A stretch of 16,664 nucleotides of DNA from CAZUFB01 sp048173955 (GTDB taxonomy: Bacteria; Actinomycetota; Coriobacteriia; Coriobacteriales; UMGS124). The notes beneath the pieces are model-generated. The model was not told the origin of the DNA. It did not search any database and was given only the letters and a program-made list of their open reading frames with translations. Position 1 is the first letter of the stretch, and every line of letters starts with the position of its first letter. Below are positions 8,301 through 15,058 of the stretch, one piece after another. Made by a program: the position numbers and the translations under genes. The stretch spans positions 1-16,664 of the forward strand of contig DBEYOB010000095.1 of the NCBI GenBank assembly GCA_048173955.1, written 5' to 3'.

Positions 8301-8418
8301 CGGGCTGACGGCTGGCTAATTTCTGAAAACGCCGGCCGCCAAACGGGAAAATGCCTGGTCGCAAAAATCAACCTTTGAACGCTTTCAGGTATTTTACACG
8401 TGTCAGCCCGCACAGCCG
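8293..8418. repeat. 17-bp perfect inverted repeat around an A/T-richer core
   Basis: The arm CGGCTGTGCGGGCTGAC (8293-8309) is exactly inverted at 8402-8418. The enclosed 92 bp is clearly more A/T-rich than the surroundings and contains a second, weaker inverted pair (CTGAAAACGC at 8323-8332, GCTTTCAG at 8381-8388). The left arm continues out of the second 45-bp repeat copy. No target-site duplication is visible at the outer ends. It could be a miniature element, or a large bidirectional hairpin between convergent genes. Confidence 0.65.
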
Positions 8419-8443
8419 TCCGGACCGCTTGTCGCCGCGTCGA

Positions 8444-8476
8444 CGGGCGGGCGCCTACCTGTCAGACGCCCGCCCG
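8444..8476 (-). terminator. GC hairpin spanning the protease stop codon
   Basis: CGGGCGGGCG (8444-8453) and CGCCCGCCCG (8467-8476) form a 10-bp stem whose 13-nt loop contains the TAG stop of the protease gene (8457-8455). There is no T-run. It could stop transcription or stabilise the 3' end. Confidence 0.4.
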
Positions 8477-10773
8477 CGGCATCGACCGCCCGCGTTCTTC
8501 GATACCGCCGGCAAACCTGCCGCCAGGCCGAGCGCCGCCGCTCCCAACCCCGCCGCCGCAAGCAGTGCGGCAGAGCGCGCCGACGATGCCGCCGCGTCGT
8601 CGCCTGTGGTCGGGATCGTCGCGGAGCCCTGCCCCTGCGAGGGGCCCGCCTCGGACGCAGGCGCGTCAGGACCCGCAGGGGTGTCCGATTCGCCGGGCTC
8701 ATCGGGGTCCCCGGGCCCCTCCGACCCCTCCTCGGTCCCGCCGGGGTTAGCGGGGTCCGTCGGCTCACCGGGGTTCTCCGGGTCCGTCGGCTCGCCAGGC
8801 CCATCAGGATTCTCCGACTCGCCGGGCTCCTCGGCCCCGCCAGGCTCACCGGGATTCTCCGGCTCCTCGGGCTCCTCGGGCTCCTCGGGCGTCTCCTCGC
8901 GGGACACCGTCAGCGCCTTGAGGCACACGTTGGTGACGTAGGAGTTCGACAGGATGGGCAGGTCGCGCCCGTATCCGGCCGGGTTCTCCCACGTCTGGCC
9001 GTCGGAGGAGACGAGGCTGACCTCGGGGTTGCCCGCGTCGTCGTAGCCCATGCTCGTCGGCACCATACCCGCAAGCTCGGGATCGGGCGTGAACGTCTCC
9101 ACGGCGATGGGGTAGGGGTAGCTCGCGTTGTCAACGTAGAGCACGACCGCGAACGCATCGCCCGCCGAGAGGGCCACCGGGGCGTCGAGCGCGACGGTGT
9201 GGTAGCCCGGCCAGGTGCTCCACCCCTCCTGGCTCGCCACCAGCTCGCCCGAACGCGGGTCGGAGGCGTCGGTCGGGTTGAGATAGACCTCGGCACGCCA
9301 ATACGCGTCGCGGCCCGTGGTGCAGAACATGATGCGGTCGAGCGTCTCAGGGCGCGCACTCGTGAACGTGTTCGCCAGGTAGCCGCCGGTTCCGCCGAGC
9401 GACATCGAGTTGCTCCAGCCGGTCTCGTCGAACTGGTGGATCTCCTCGTCCGACCGCGCAAGCTCGCCCTGCAGGACGTACTCGGCCATGCAGGTGTCCT
9501 CGTACGACACCCAGAAGTAGCCGTCCTCCCCCATCCAGGTGCCCCAGGAGTTTTTGACGAGCCACGCGCCGTCGCGCTCCGGCCGCATCGCCTCGTTGAA
9601 GTTCTCGCGCGGGTAGTCGTCGTCCCACCCGACGATCGCGGCGACGTGGTTGTGGTACAGCTGTGAGTCGGGCGCCGTGTAGAAGCACGAGTGCTCGGGG
9701 TTGTACGCGACGGTCGAGACGTCGGCGTTGAGCGAGACCACCACGGGGCCTTCCGTCTCGACGAGATGCTTGACGAGGTCGACCTTCTCGGCAACAGAGG
9801 GGGTCTCCCAGAACGGGACGTCGGCGTAGAGGCTGATGGATTCGGTCAGGCGCACCGTGCGCTCCTCGCGTAGGGACAGGTCGAAATAGGCGCCCCAGTC
9901 GTTGACGCCGGGAACGACCTCGGCCGCGCCCTTGCCCGCCGCGAGGCTCGCGATGAGCCGGTCGACGGCGCCGAGCGCCGTGTAGGGGTCGAGGTAGGCG
10001 TACGGGTTGCCGCCGCTCGCGAACTCCTGCTCGTCGTCGCCGTTGACCATGAAGTAGGCCGCCTGGAAGGGCGAGAGCTCGACCGAGACGCCGCTCGAGC
10101 GCAGGACGGACGACTCGAGCGAGGCCATCGACGCGAACGACCAGCAGATCCCGTAGTAGGTCTGGTCGCGCACGGGGGTGAGCAGGCCCAGGTCGCGCAG
10201 GTCGAAGAAGCTCGTGCCCTCGGGCTCATCCCCGGGCTCCTCCTGCGCCGGGGCGTCGGCAGCCGCCGCATCGGCAGCCTGGCCTGCGGCAGCCTCGGAT
10301 GCGGGCGCATCGGACGGCACGGCATCCAGCGCAGGGTCGGACGCGGCGTCGGTCGTCGGATCCTCGACGGTCACCTCGCCAGGCGGGTCGATCGGGTCGA
10401 TCGGGTCAACGGGGTCCGACGGATCCGCAGGACCTGACGGATCCGCGGGATCCGGTTCACCTTCGCCCGCGGATTCGGGGGATTCGGGCGCGCCTTCAGT
10501 CGCAGGGTCAACGGGCTCGGCGGACGCTTCGCCACCTGCCGCCGGAATGTCGCCCGCAGGCAGATCGTCATTCGAAGACGGCGCGCCGTCGGCGGAGGAC
10601 GCATCGCTTTCGCCCTGCTCCGGGACGGCCTGCGCGATGCCCGCGTCGTCCGACGGATCGTCGGCCCGCGCCGGCACGGATGCCGTCAGCATGCACCCGA
10701 CAAGCAGGCAGGCCGCCGCTCCAGCCGCAACGACACGTGCGGCCGCCGGCAGGCTGATCTCGCGATTCCTCAT
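8455..10773 (-). CDS. Papain-family (C1A) surface protease with sortase signal
   Basis: A 772-residue exported cysteine peptidase, probably fixed to the cell wall. ATG 10773 has AGGAGG 5 nt upstream. The signal peptide ends near ARA-DD, though LLVGC inside it also resembles a lipobox. A Pro/Asp/Ser/Ala-rich region (about 39-185) precedes the catalytic domain (about 188-425). The papain tetrad is complete: Gln204 in RDQTYYGICW, nucleophile Cys210, His376 in NHVAAIVGW and Asn408 in KNSWGTWMGEDGYFWVSY. There is no recognisable I29 propeptide. A beta-rich segment (about 430-625, starting GGTGGYLANTF) matches the lectin-like domain attached to bacterial C1 peptidases. Then come a Pro/Glu/Gly stalk (about 628-710), the sorting motif IPTTG (720-724), a hydrophobic stretch and a basic tail ending RCRGRASDR. 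Sortase anchoring is inferred from the motif; the sortase is not in the window. Likely targets are host or dietary proteins or peptides, which is inference. Confidence 0.9.
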   Translation of the reverse strand: MRNREISLPAAARVVAAGAAACLLVGCMLTASVPARADDPSDDAGIAQAVPEQGESDASSADGAPSSNDDLPAGDIPAAGGEASAEPVDPATEGAPESPESAGEGEPDPADPSGPADPSDPVDPIDPIDPPGEVTVEDPTTDAASDPALDAVPSDAPASEAAAGQAADAAAADAPAQEEPGDEPEGTSFFDLRDLGLLTPVRDQTYYGICWSFASMASLESSVLRSSGVSVELSPFQAAYFMVNGDDEQEFASGGNPYAYLDPYTALGAVDRLIASLAAGKGAAEVVPGVNDWGAYFDLSLREERTVRLTESISLYADVPFWETPSVAEKVDLVKHLVETEGPVVVSLNADVSTVAYNPEHSCFYTAPDSQLYHNHVAAIVGWDDDYPRENFNEAMRPERDGAWLVKNSWGTWMGEDGYFWVSYEDTCMAEYVLQGELARSDEEIHQFDETGWSNSMSLGGTGGYLANTFTSARPETLDRIMFCTTGRDAYWRAEVYLNPTDASDPRSGELVASQEGWSTWPGYHTVALDAPVALSAGDAFAVVLYVDNASYPYPIAVETFTPDPELAGMVPTSMGYDDAGNPEVSLVSSDGQTWENPAGYGRDLPILSNSYVTNVCLKALTVSREETPEEPEEPEEPENPGEPGGAEEPGESENPDGPGEPTDPENPGEPTDPANPGGTEEGSEGPGDPDEPGESDTPAGPDAPASEAGPSQGQGSATIPTTGDDAAASSARSAALLAAAGLGAAALGLAAGLPAVSKNAGGRCRGRASDR
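8660..8900 (-). repeat. Pro/Glu/Gly-rich coding repeats (stalk of the protease)
   Basis: In the protease frame, short units such as EEP (several in a row), NPGEP, TDPENPGEP and TDPANPGG alternate, giving 9-bp and 18-bp near-repeats in the DNA. Such regions act as extended wall-spanning spacers in sortase-anchored proteins and tend to vary in length between strains. Confidence 0.75.
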
Positions 10774-10985
10774 GATGGCCTCCTCGCACCCTCGGTCTTC
10801 ACGCGCGAACGGCGTGTGCTATACAACGCTACCATCCATCGTCGGGCCGTCATCGCATGAAAACCGTAACGCTGCCGCTGCGTCCCCAACGACATCGCGC
10901 TCCCGACGACATGCCCGTAGGCGGCCTTGGGAGGCCGGGGGTCGGGCCATCCGAAAGATCGGGTCGATTTCAGAGAGGTTGGGGC

Positions 10986-10998
10986 AACCGTAACGGTT
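10986..10998. promoter_or_regulatory. Palindrome AACCGTAACGGTT, possible operator
   Basis: Two perfect 6-bp arms flank a single central base. The half-site context ACCGTAACG recurs at about 10864, 120 bp away, closer to the protease start. The form fits a dimeric regulator site, but no regulator is encoded in the window and this is inference. Confidence 0.3.
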
Positions 10999-11033
10999 CT
11001 AAGTCGTTCGAATGCCAGATAACGCTGTGTCAG

Positions 11034-11239
11034 CCTACCTTTTTCGCCGCAGTGTACGACCGAGCGGGAAACGCGGCGACACACCATATTTCTTACTAGT
11101 TTGATTTATCGTACCTCGACGCGAAGACCTGGGGTTTTGTTGCCAGAGCAAAAGCATGCATCTCGCAGACGCGTCCATAGAAAGGACGTGCGGAGCCAAA
11201 ACCCGGGTACCATTCGTACACAGCGCCGAAAAAGGTAGG
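11034..11239. repeat. 26-bp inverted repeat enclosing nested stems
   Basis: The arm at 11034-11059 (starting CCTACCTTTTTCGCCG) and the inverted arm at 11214-11239 (ending CCGAAAAAGGTAGG) match at 24 of 26 positions. Inside lie GGGTTTTG (11132-11139) with CAAAACCC (11197-11204), and within that CGCGTCC (11170-11176) with GGACGTG (11184-11190) around a 7-nt loop. No flanking target duplication and no protein gene are seen. Alternatives are a miniature mobile element or a folded small RNA. Confidence 0.65.
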
Positions 11240-11283
11240 GGCCTCAGGTGATATCCGTCACTCGCCTACCCTGTTATTTTTGC
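11229..11283. terminator. Bidirectional terminator-like hairpin
   Basis: GGTAGG (11234-11239) pairs with CCTACC (11265-11270), and an inner GTGA/TCAC pair (near 11248-11261) strengthens the fold. Read on the minus strand, TTTTT follows the stem directly (11233-11229); on plus, a T-rich run ends at 11281. It is the only good intrinsic terminator in this gap, yet no annotated gene ends next to it, which hints at a short untranslated transcript. Confidence 0.45.
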
Positions 11284-11380
11284 TATTGATTATATGGGCG
11301 CACGTTGATCCTTTCCGGTACGTTAGGGCCGTGGTACCCTCTTGCGCGACACTGCCGCGCAGGCCCGAAGGAAGCCGCCC

Positions 11381-12370
11381 ATGCCGCCGTTTGCCTGGAA
11401 CCGCACGCTGCTCATCGCCAACCCCGCCGCCCAGAGCGGGCGGGGCGCGCAAGGTGTGCGCGAGGTCGAACGCGCGCTCAGAGAAGCCTCGACCGGCAAG
11501 ACCCACCTCGGCGCACCGGACCGCCCGAACGGCCCAAGCGATTTGGAAGTCATGCTCACCGAACGCCCCGGCCATGCGGTCGAGCTCGCCAAGCGGCACG
11601 GCGGCTCCTGCGACACCGTGGTCGCGCTCGGTGGCGACGGCATCATCCACGAGGTCGTGAACGGCCTCATGCGCATCCCGGAAGACCGGAGGCCCTGCCT
11701 GGCGGTGGTTCCGCTCGGGTCGGGCAACGATTTCGCCCGCACGCTCGGCATGCCGCGCAACCACCCCGATCGCACGCTGCGCGCCATCGCGCGCGGCGCG
11801 CGCAGGCAGTTCGACCTGGGGTGCGTCAACGGCACCTACTTCATGCAGACGCTCTCGTTCGGTCTCGATGCCGCCATCGCCCTCGCCACGATGGAGCGGC
11901 GCGCCAAAAACGGCGCGCACGGGACGCGGCTCTTCGCGGCGACGGGGTTCGACGTGCTCGCCCACAACCGGGAACCGTTTGCCTTCCGGGCTGAGTTCGA
12001 AACCATCGACGCGGGCGGCGTCCCCCGCACCGAGCGCGTCGACGGCGAAGAGATCGTCTTCGCGGTGCAGGTCGGCCCGACCTACGGCGGGGGCTTCCGC
12101 ATCTGTCCCGACGCATCGCCGACCGACGGCCTGCTCGACGTGTGCCGCTCGGTCGAGCTGCCCTCGATCCCGCGCACGCTCGCCCTGTTCTCGCTCGCAC
12201 GCCTCGGCCTGCACACCGGGTCGCGCGTCGTGCGGTTCGCGCGGGTCAAACGTCTGAACGTCGAGTTCGCGCGCGAGGTCCCCTGCCAGGTCGACGGCGA
12301 GCGGCTCGAAGGTACCCGCTTCGAAGTCGCATCGGTGCCCGCGGCGCTCGCGGTGGTGTGCGCAAGGTAG
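11381..12370 (+). CDS. Diacylglycerol kinase family lipid kinase (YegS/DgkB-like)
   Basis: A 329-residue cytoplasmic, membrane-associated lipid kinase. The family phosphorylates diacylglycerol to phosphatidic acid or acts on related lipids, recycling lipid headgroup by-products. The start at ATG 11381 (AAGGAA 7 nt upstream) puts the opening strand LLIANPAAQSGRG at 10-22. The nucleotide-binding GGDG motif is at 84-87 (VVALGGDGIIHEVVNGL) and PLGSGNDFAR at 111-120. The C-terminal lobe ends with the usual DGLLDV block and CQVDGE strand. GGDGI replaces the more common GGDGT. An ATG at 11342 would add 13 residues lacking family similarity. The gene stands alone on plus, after the structured 607-bp gap and before a GC hairpin. 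The true substrate (diacylglycerol or another lipid) cannot be told from sequence. Confidence 0.92.
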   Translation: MPPFAWNRTLLIANPAAQSGRGAQGVREVERALREASTGKTHLGAPDRPNGPSDLEVMLTERPGHAVELAKRHGGSCDTVVALGGDGIIHEVVNGLMRIPEDRRPCLAVVPLGSGNDFARTLGMPRNHPDRTLRAIARGARRQFDLGCVNGTYFMQTLSFGLDAAIALATMERRAKNGAHGTRLFAATGFDVLAHNREPFAFRAEFETIDAGGVPRTERVDGEEIVFAVQVGPTYGGGFRICPDASPTDGLLDVCRSVELPSIPRTLALFSLARLGLHTGSRVVRFARVKRLNVEFAREVPCQVDGERLEGTRFEVASVPAALAVVCAR

Positions 12371-12378
12371 GCCATGGG

Positions 12379-12400
12379 CCCCGGGATTCGCGGCCCGGGG
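12379..12400 (+). terminator. GC hairpin after the lipid kinase
   Basis: CCCCGGG (12379-12385) and CCCGGGG (12394-12400) form a 7-bp stem with an 8-nt loop, followed by GTTTGA. It lies 8 nt after the stop at 12370. It is probably the kinase terminator, with only a short T-run. Confidence 0.5.
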
Positions 12401-12423
12401 GTTTGAGGGTCGGGGGTTTGAGG
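12396..12423. repeat. 13-bp direct repeat CGGGGGTTTGAGG
   Basis: Two exact copies (12396-12408 and 12411-12423) are separated by GT. They directly follow the kinase hairpin. No function is evident. Confidence 0.7.
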
Positions 12424-12447
12424 CCGCGCGCACCGGATGGTCGGGTA

Positions 12448-12535
12448 GTGCGCGACGTGGGAAACCACGCAGTGCGCGACCTGGAAAACCGTGCGGTTCG
12501 CAGCTTCGGAGACCACGCAATGCACGACCTATGAT
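12448..12535. repeat. 24-bp degenerate tandem repeat, about 3.7 copies
   Basis: Units start at 12448, 12472, 12496 and 12520 with GTGCGCGAC, GTGCGCGAC, GTTCGCAGC and ATGCACGAC. Units one and three end in CCACGCA; the fourth is partial. The period is a multiple of three, and on plus it would read as an 8-residue motif (VRDVGNHA, VRDLENRA, VRSFGDHA), but no start or ribosome-binding site supports translation. Confidence 0.65.
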
Positions 12536-12966
12536 AAAAATCCTAAAAATTTCATCTTTTTGCACCTCAAAACTGCCCGATGCGTGCAAAGCACGCTCGA
12601 GTGAACTGACCGTTTGCGACCGATTTCTCCAGCAGTCGGCCATGCACGATTAAAATTACTGCAGAATGAAAATACAGAGTACGGTTTTAGAAAGCCAATT
12701 TTCAGGTGACACGATAGCGCCGCCACCAGGATGCCAATTCTTGTCGAATGTTCTGCGTCGGGCAATGCACTCGGCGCACGTTTGCACAGATTCGCTTAAC
12801 TTTAGTGTTTGATTTATTTCCGCAACCCGTCTCTTGCTCGGCCATCTCCTGATTGCCCACACTGACGCAGCCGTCCTCCCCCGCGCCCCGGCACGCCATC
12901 CGCCGCCCCCATCCCGACCCCAATCGTCTCTTCCCGCCGTGCACCCGTCACGTGCAGCCCACATGC

Positions 12967-13007
12967 AAAAGCGGGCGCCCCGAGCCATCCGGCCCGGAAC
13001 GCCCGCT
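12967..13007 (-). terminator. Rho-independent terminator of the flavin reductase
   Basis: On minus, AGCGGGCG (13007-13000) pairs with CGCCCGCT (12977-12970). An inner CCGGGC/GCTCGG stem continues the helix across a 2-nt internal loop, and a short T-run (TTTT) follows. It lies about 150 nt after the reductase stop at 13157, so the transcript carries a long 3' untranslated part that includes the 11-bp array. Confidence 0.7.
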
Positions 13008-13013
13008 GGGAGT

Positions 13014-13114
13014 CGCACTTCGCACGCGCTTCGGTCATGCTTCGGTCGCGCTGCGCACGCATCCCGTCAGCGCACTCCGCACGCACTCTGCTCGCACTCC
13101 GCTCGCGCGCCGTG
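13014..13114. repeat. 11-bp degenerate tandem array, about 9 units
   Basis: Consecutive units on plus start at 13014, 13025, 13036, 13047, 13058 (13 bp), 13071, 13082, 13093 and 13104. Examples are CGCACTTCGCA, CGCGCTTCGGT, CGCACTCCGCA, CGCACTCTGCT and CGCACTCCGCT. The minus-strand consensus is about AGCGGAGTGCG. The period is not a multiple of three, so it is not coding, and it lies between the reductase stop and its terminator. Confidence 0.75.
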
Positions 13115-13156
13115 CGCCCGCACGTCACCGCGCGGACACCGTCGTCGGAACGTCTC

Positions 13157-15058
13157 CTACGCGATGCTGTCCACCGCGCCGGCGGCGTGCTTGCCGGCCA
13201 CGCGGCCGCTCGTCATGGCCGTGCCCCTGTTGTTGCCGGCCGACGGGCAGTTGTAGGCGTTGCCGTAGCGCTCGCCTGCGACGTTGCCCACCGCGTACAG
13301 GCCGGGGATGACGCTGTCCTTGTTGGGGTTGAGCACGCGGAAGTAGCTGTCGGTGCACAGGCCGGCCAGCGTGTTGAGGCCCGGGCCGTAGAGCGCCGTG
13401 GTGTTCTGGGTCGCCACGTAGAACGGCGCCTCGTCGATCGGGATGAGGTTGTTGGCGGGCTTGCCGAAGTCGGTGTCCACGCCGGCGGCGCACATCTCGT
13501 TGTAGCGGTCGATCGTGGCGAGCGCGGTCTCAAGCGCCTCGCCCGACAGGCCGGCGTTGGTCAGCGCCTCCTCGGCGGTGGTGCCCACGTACACCGTGTT
13601 GCTCATCGCCATGGTGCGGTTGGCGATTTCGAGGCCGCGGACCGTGATCTCGCCCTCGGTGCCGGTGGCGGCGTCCATGCCCTGCTGGTAGTCCTCGATG
13701 CCCTCGGGGAAGCCCCAGTTGGGCGCGCCGTGGTCAAGGCCGCCGGCCTGCACGTACTGCATGTGCTTCTTGTCCATGATGGCGAAGTTGCCGGTCATGC
13801 CCTCGGCGGCGGTGGGCTGGCGCACCGACTGGGCCAGGACCAGGCCGGCGAAGCTCTCGTTCATGAAGCGCTCGCCCTTGCAGTTCATCCACAGGCAGGG
13901 CGTCGAACCCCAGGGGCCGAACGAGATGCTCGGCGCGTCGCCGGCCACGGGGCGCGGGTGGCTCTCGATGGCGCCGCCGGCCCAGCAGCCCATTTTATGG
14001 CCGCTGCCGTCGCAGTCGGTCATGCCGACGAGGCGCTCGCGGGCGACGCCGTGACGCATGGCGTTTTCGGCGCACTCGGAGCACAGCTCCCACACCATGT
14101 CGGTGTTCGCGCCGAAGTCGCCGGTGGCCAGGATGACGCCCTTGGCCGCGTCGAACTGCACGTAGGTGCCGTCCTCGGCCTGGGCGATGACGCCGGTCAC
14201 CGCGCCGGACTCGTCCTGCACGCACTCGACGCCGGCGTAGCCGCAGAACCACTGGGCGCCGAGGTCCTCGGCGGCGTCGCGGCAGTAGGTCTCGAGCTCG
14301 GTCAGGCGGCTGACGCCCTCGAGCTGCGCCTTGCCGACGGGCTGCTCGTTGACGGTGCCCACGGTCTGCACGGTCGAGGCCCACATCTTGTAGCCCGAGA
14401 CCTCGAGCGGGTAAGAAGAGCCGTCGGGCGTGTCGTAGGCGATCTGCACGATGCAGCCGTTCGCTCCGCCGTAGTCGAAGACGTCGGAGGTGTCGGGCAC
14501 CAGGGAGGCCAGGTTGTCCATCATCTCGCCCGAGTTGTAGACGAAGCGGCGGATGACCGACGAGTTGCAGCGGCCGTTGGCGCGGCGCACGTACTCGTTC
14601 GCAATCTCGTCGAGGTCGTACGGGCCGAAGCCCCAGCCCTCGAGCAGCTGCGAGTTGTAGGAGCAGATGTCGTCGCCGCGGTAGACGATCTCGCCGTCGA
14701 GGTGCTTCTCGATGACGGCCACGGTCGCGCCGTTCTGCGCGGCGGCGAGGGCGGCCTGCGTGCCGGCGTGGCCGCCGCCGACCACGACGACGTCGAAGCT
14801 CTGGGTCTCGGCGATGTCGGCGGCGTCGATGGCGGGGGCGGTGCCGAGCCAGTCCTCGTCGCACATGTAGTTGGGGACGGGCGTGGTGGCGGCGGGGGCG
14901 GCCTCCTCAGCAGGAGCCTCCTCCTCGGCGGGAGCCTCCTCGGCCGGGGCGTCCTCGGTTTCGGCGGCCTCCTCAGCCAGCGCGACGGTCGCGCCGGCGG
15001 CGACGGCGCCGGCGGCGATGCCGGCGGAAGCGACGAAGTTGCGACGGGTCATGTCCAT
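13157..15058 (-). CDS. Tat-exported FAD-dependent reductase, fumarate-reductase-like
   Basis: A 633-residue exported flavoprotein of the fumarate/urocanate reductase (FAD_binding_2) superfamily. Such enzymes reduce an organic electron acceptor outside the membrane in anaerobic respiration. The signal has TRRNF (4-8), a hydrophobic stretch and ALA-EE, then an Ala/Glu/Pro-rich linker (about 29-60). The FAD Rossmann site is VVVVGGGHAG (90-99), with acidic Glu117 closing the beta-alpha-beta unit. The C-terminal FAD block is PGLYAVGNVAG, followed by NCPSAGNNRGTAMTSGR. There is no FMN-binding or heme domain, so electrons must come from a separate donor, and no cytochrome gene lies nearby. The substrate cannot be told; the cardiac-glycoside, fumarate and urocanate reductases are relatives. 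AGGAAAG lies 12 nt before ATG 15058, a long spacing. The 221 bp between this start and the vWA stop holds AACGGTTACG (about 15214-15223) but no clear promoter. Confidence 0.9.
   Translation of the reverse strand: MDMTRRNFVASAGIAAGAVAAGATVALAEEAAETEDAPAEEAPAEEEAPAEEAAPAATTPVPNYMCDEDWLGTAPAIDAADIAETQSFDVVVVGGGHAGTQAALAAAQNGATVAVIEKHLDGEIVYRGDDICSYNSQLLEGWGFGPYDLDEIANEYVRRANGRCNSSVIRRFVYNSGEMMDNLASLVPDTSDVFDYGGANGCIVQIAYDTPDGSSYPLEVSGYKMWASTVQTVGTVNEQPVGKAQLEGVSRLTELETYCRDAAEDLGAQWFCGYAGVECVQDESGAVTGVIAQAEDGTYVQFDAAKGVILATGDFGANTDMVWELCSECAENAMRHGVARERLVGMTDCDGSGHKMGCWAGGAIESHPRPVAGDAPSISFGPWGSTPCLWMNCKGERFMNESFAGLVLAQSVRQPTAAEGMTGNFAIMDKKHMQYVQAGGLDHGAPNWGFPEGIEDYQQGMDAATGTEGEITVRGLEIANRTMAMSNTVYVGTTAEEALTNAGLSGEALETALATIDRYNEMCAAGVDTDFGKPANNLIPIDEAPFYVATQNTTALYGPGLNTLAGLCTDSYFRVLNPNKDSVIPGLYAVGNVAGERYGNAYNCPSAGNNRGTAMTSGRVAGKHAAGAVDSIA

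Larger units (their letters stand above)
10774..11380. other. Long structured intergenic region between divergent genes
   Basis: This 607-bp gap lies between the protease gene (-) and the lipid kinase (+), with no believable protein gene on either strand. It holds a palindrome AACCGTAACGGTT (10986-10998), with ACCGTAACG also at about 10864. It also holds a 26-bp near-perfect inverted repeat (11034-11059 with 11214-11239), nested stems between those arms, and a terminator-like hairpin at 11234-11269. GTAC occurs unusually often. AAGGAA (11368-11373) is the ribosome-binding site of the kinase. For the protease promoter only a TATAGC-like -10 near 10815-10820 is visible. An unannotated small RNA or a large regulatory region is possible. 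Confidence 0.5.
12371..13156. other. 786-bp intergenic region between convergent genes
   Basis: It lies between the lipid kinase (+) and the flavin reductase (-). From left to right it holds the kinase hairpin, a 13-bp direct repeat, a 24-bp tandem repeat (12448-12535), an A/T-rich segment of about 300 bp (12533-12835), a GC-rich stretch, the reductase terminator (12967-13007) and an 11-bp tandem array (13014-13114). A small hairpin GCGTGC-AAA-GCACGC is at 12582-12596. Reading frames here are short or lack start signals and family features; I support no protein gene. On minus, TTGGCT and TATTTT about 18 bp apart (near 12671-12700) could be a promoter in the A/T-rich part. Confidence 0.5.

Noticed and set aside
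11100..11283. Known RNA such as 4.5S RNA, tmRNA, RNase P RNA or a common riboswitch
   Set aside because: None of the conserved cores of these RNAs that I could recall is present, so only a generic structured element is claimed.
12448..12535. Possible CRISPR array
   Set aside because: The repeats are directly adjacent with no unique spacers, and they are degenerate.
12529..12765. Small minus-strand frame of 78 codons in the A/T-rich island
   Set aside because: No ribosome-binding site, no recognisable domain, and it ends next to the 24-bp repeats. I do not support it as a gene.
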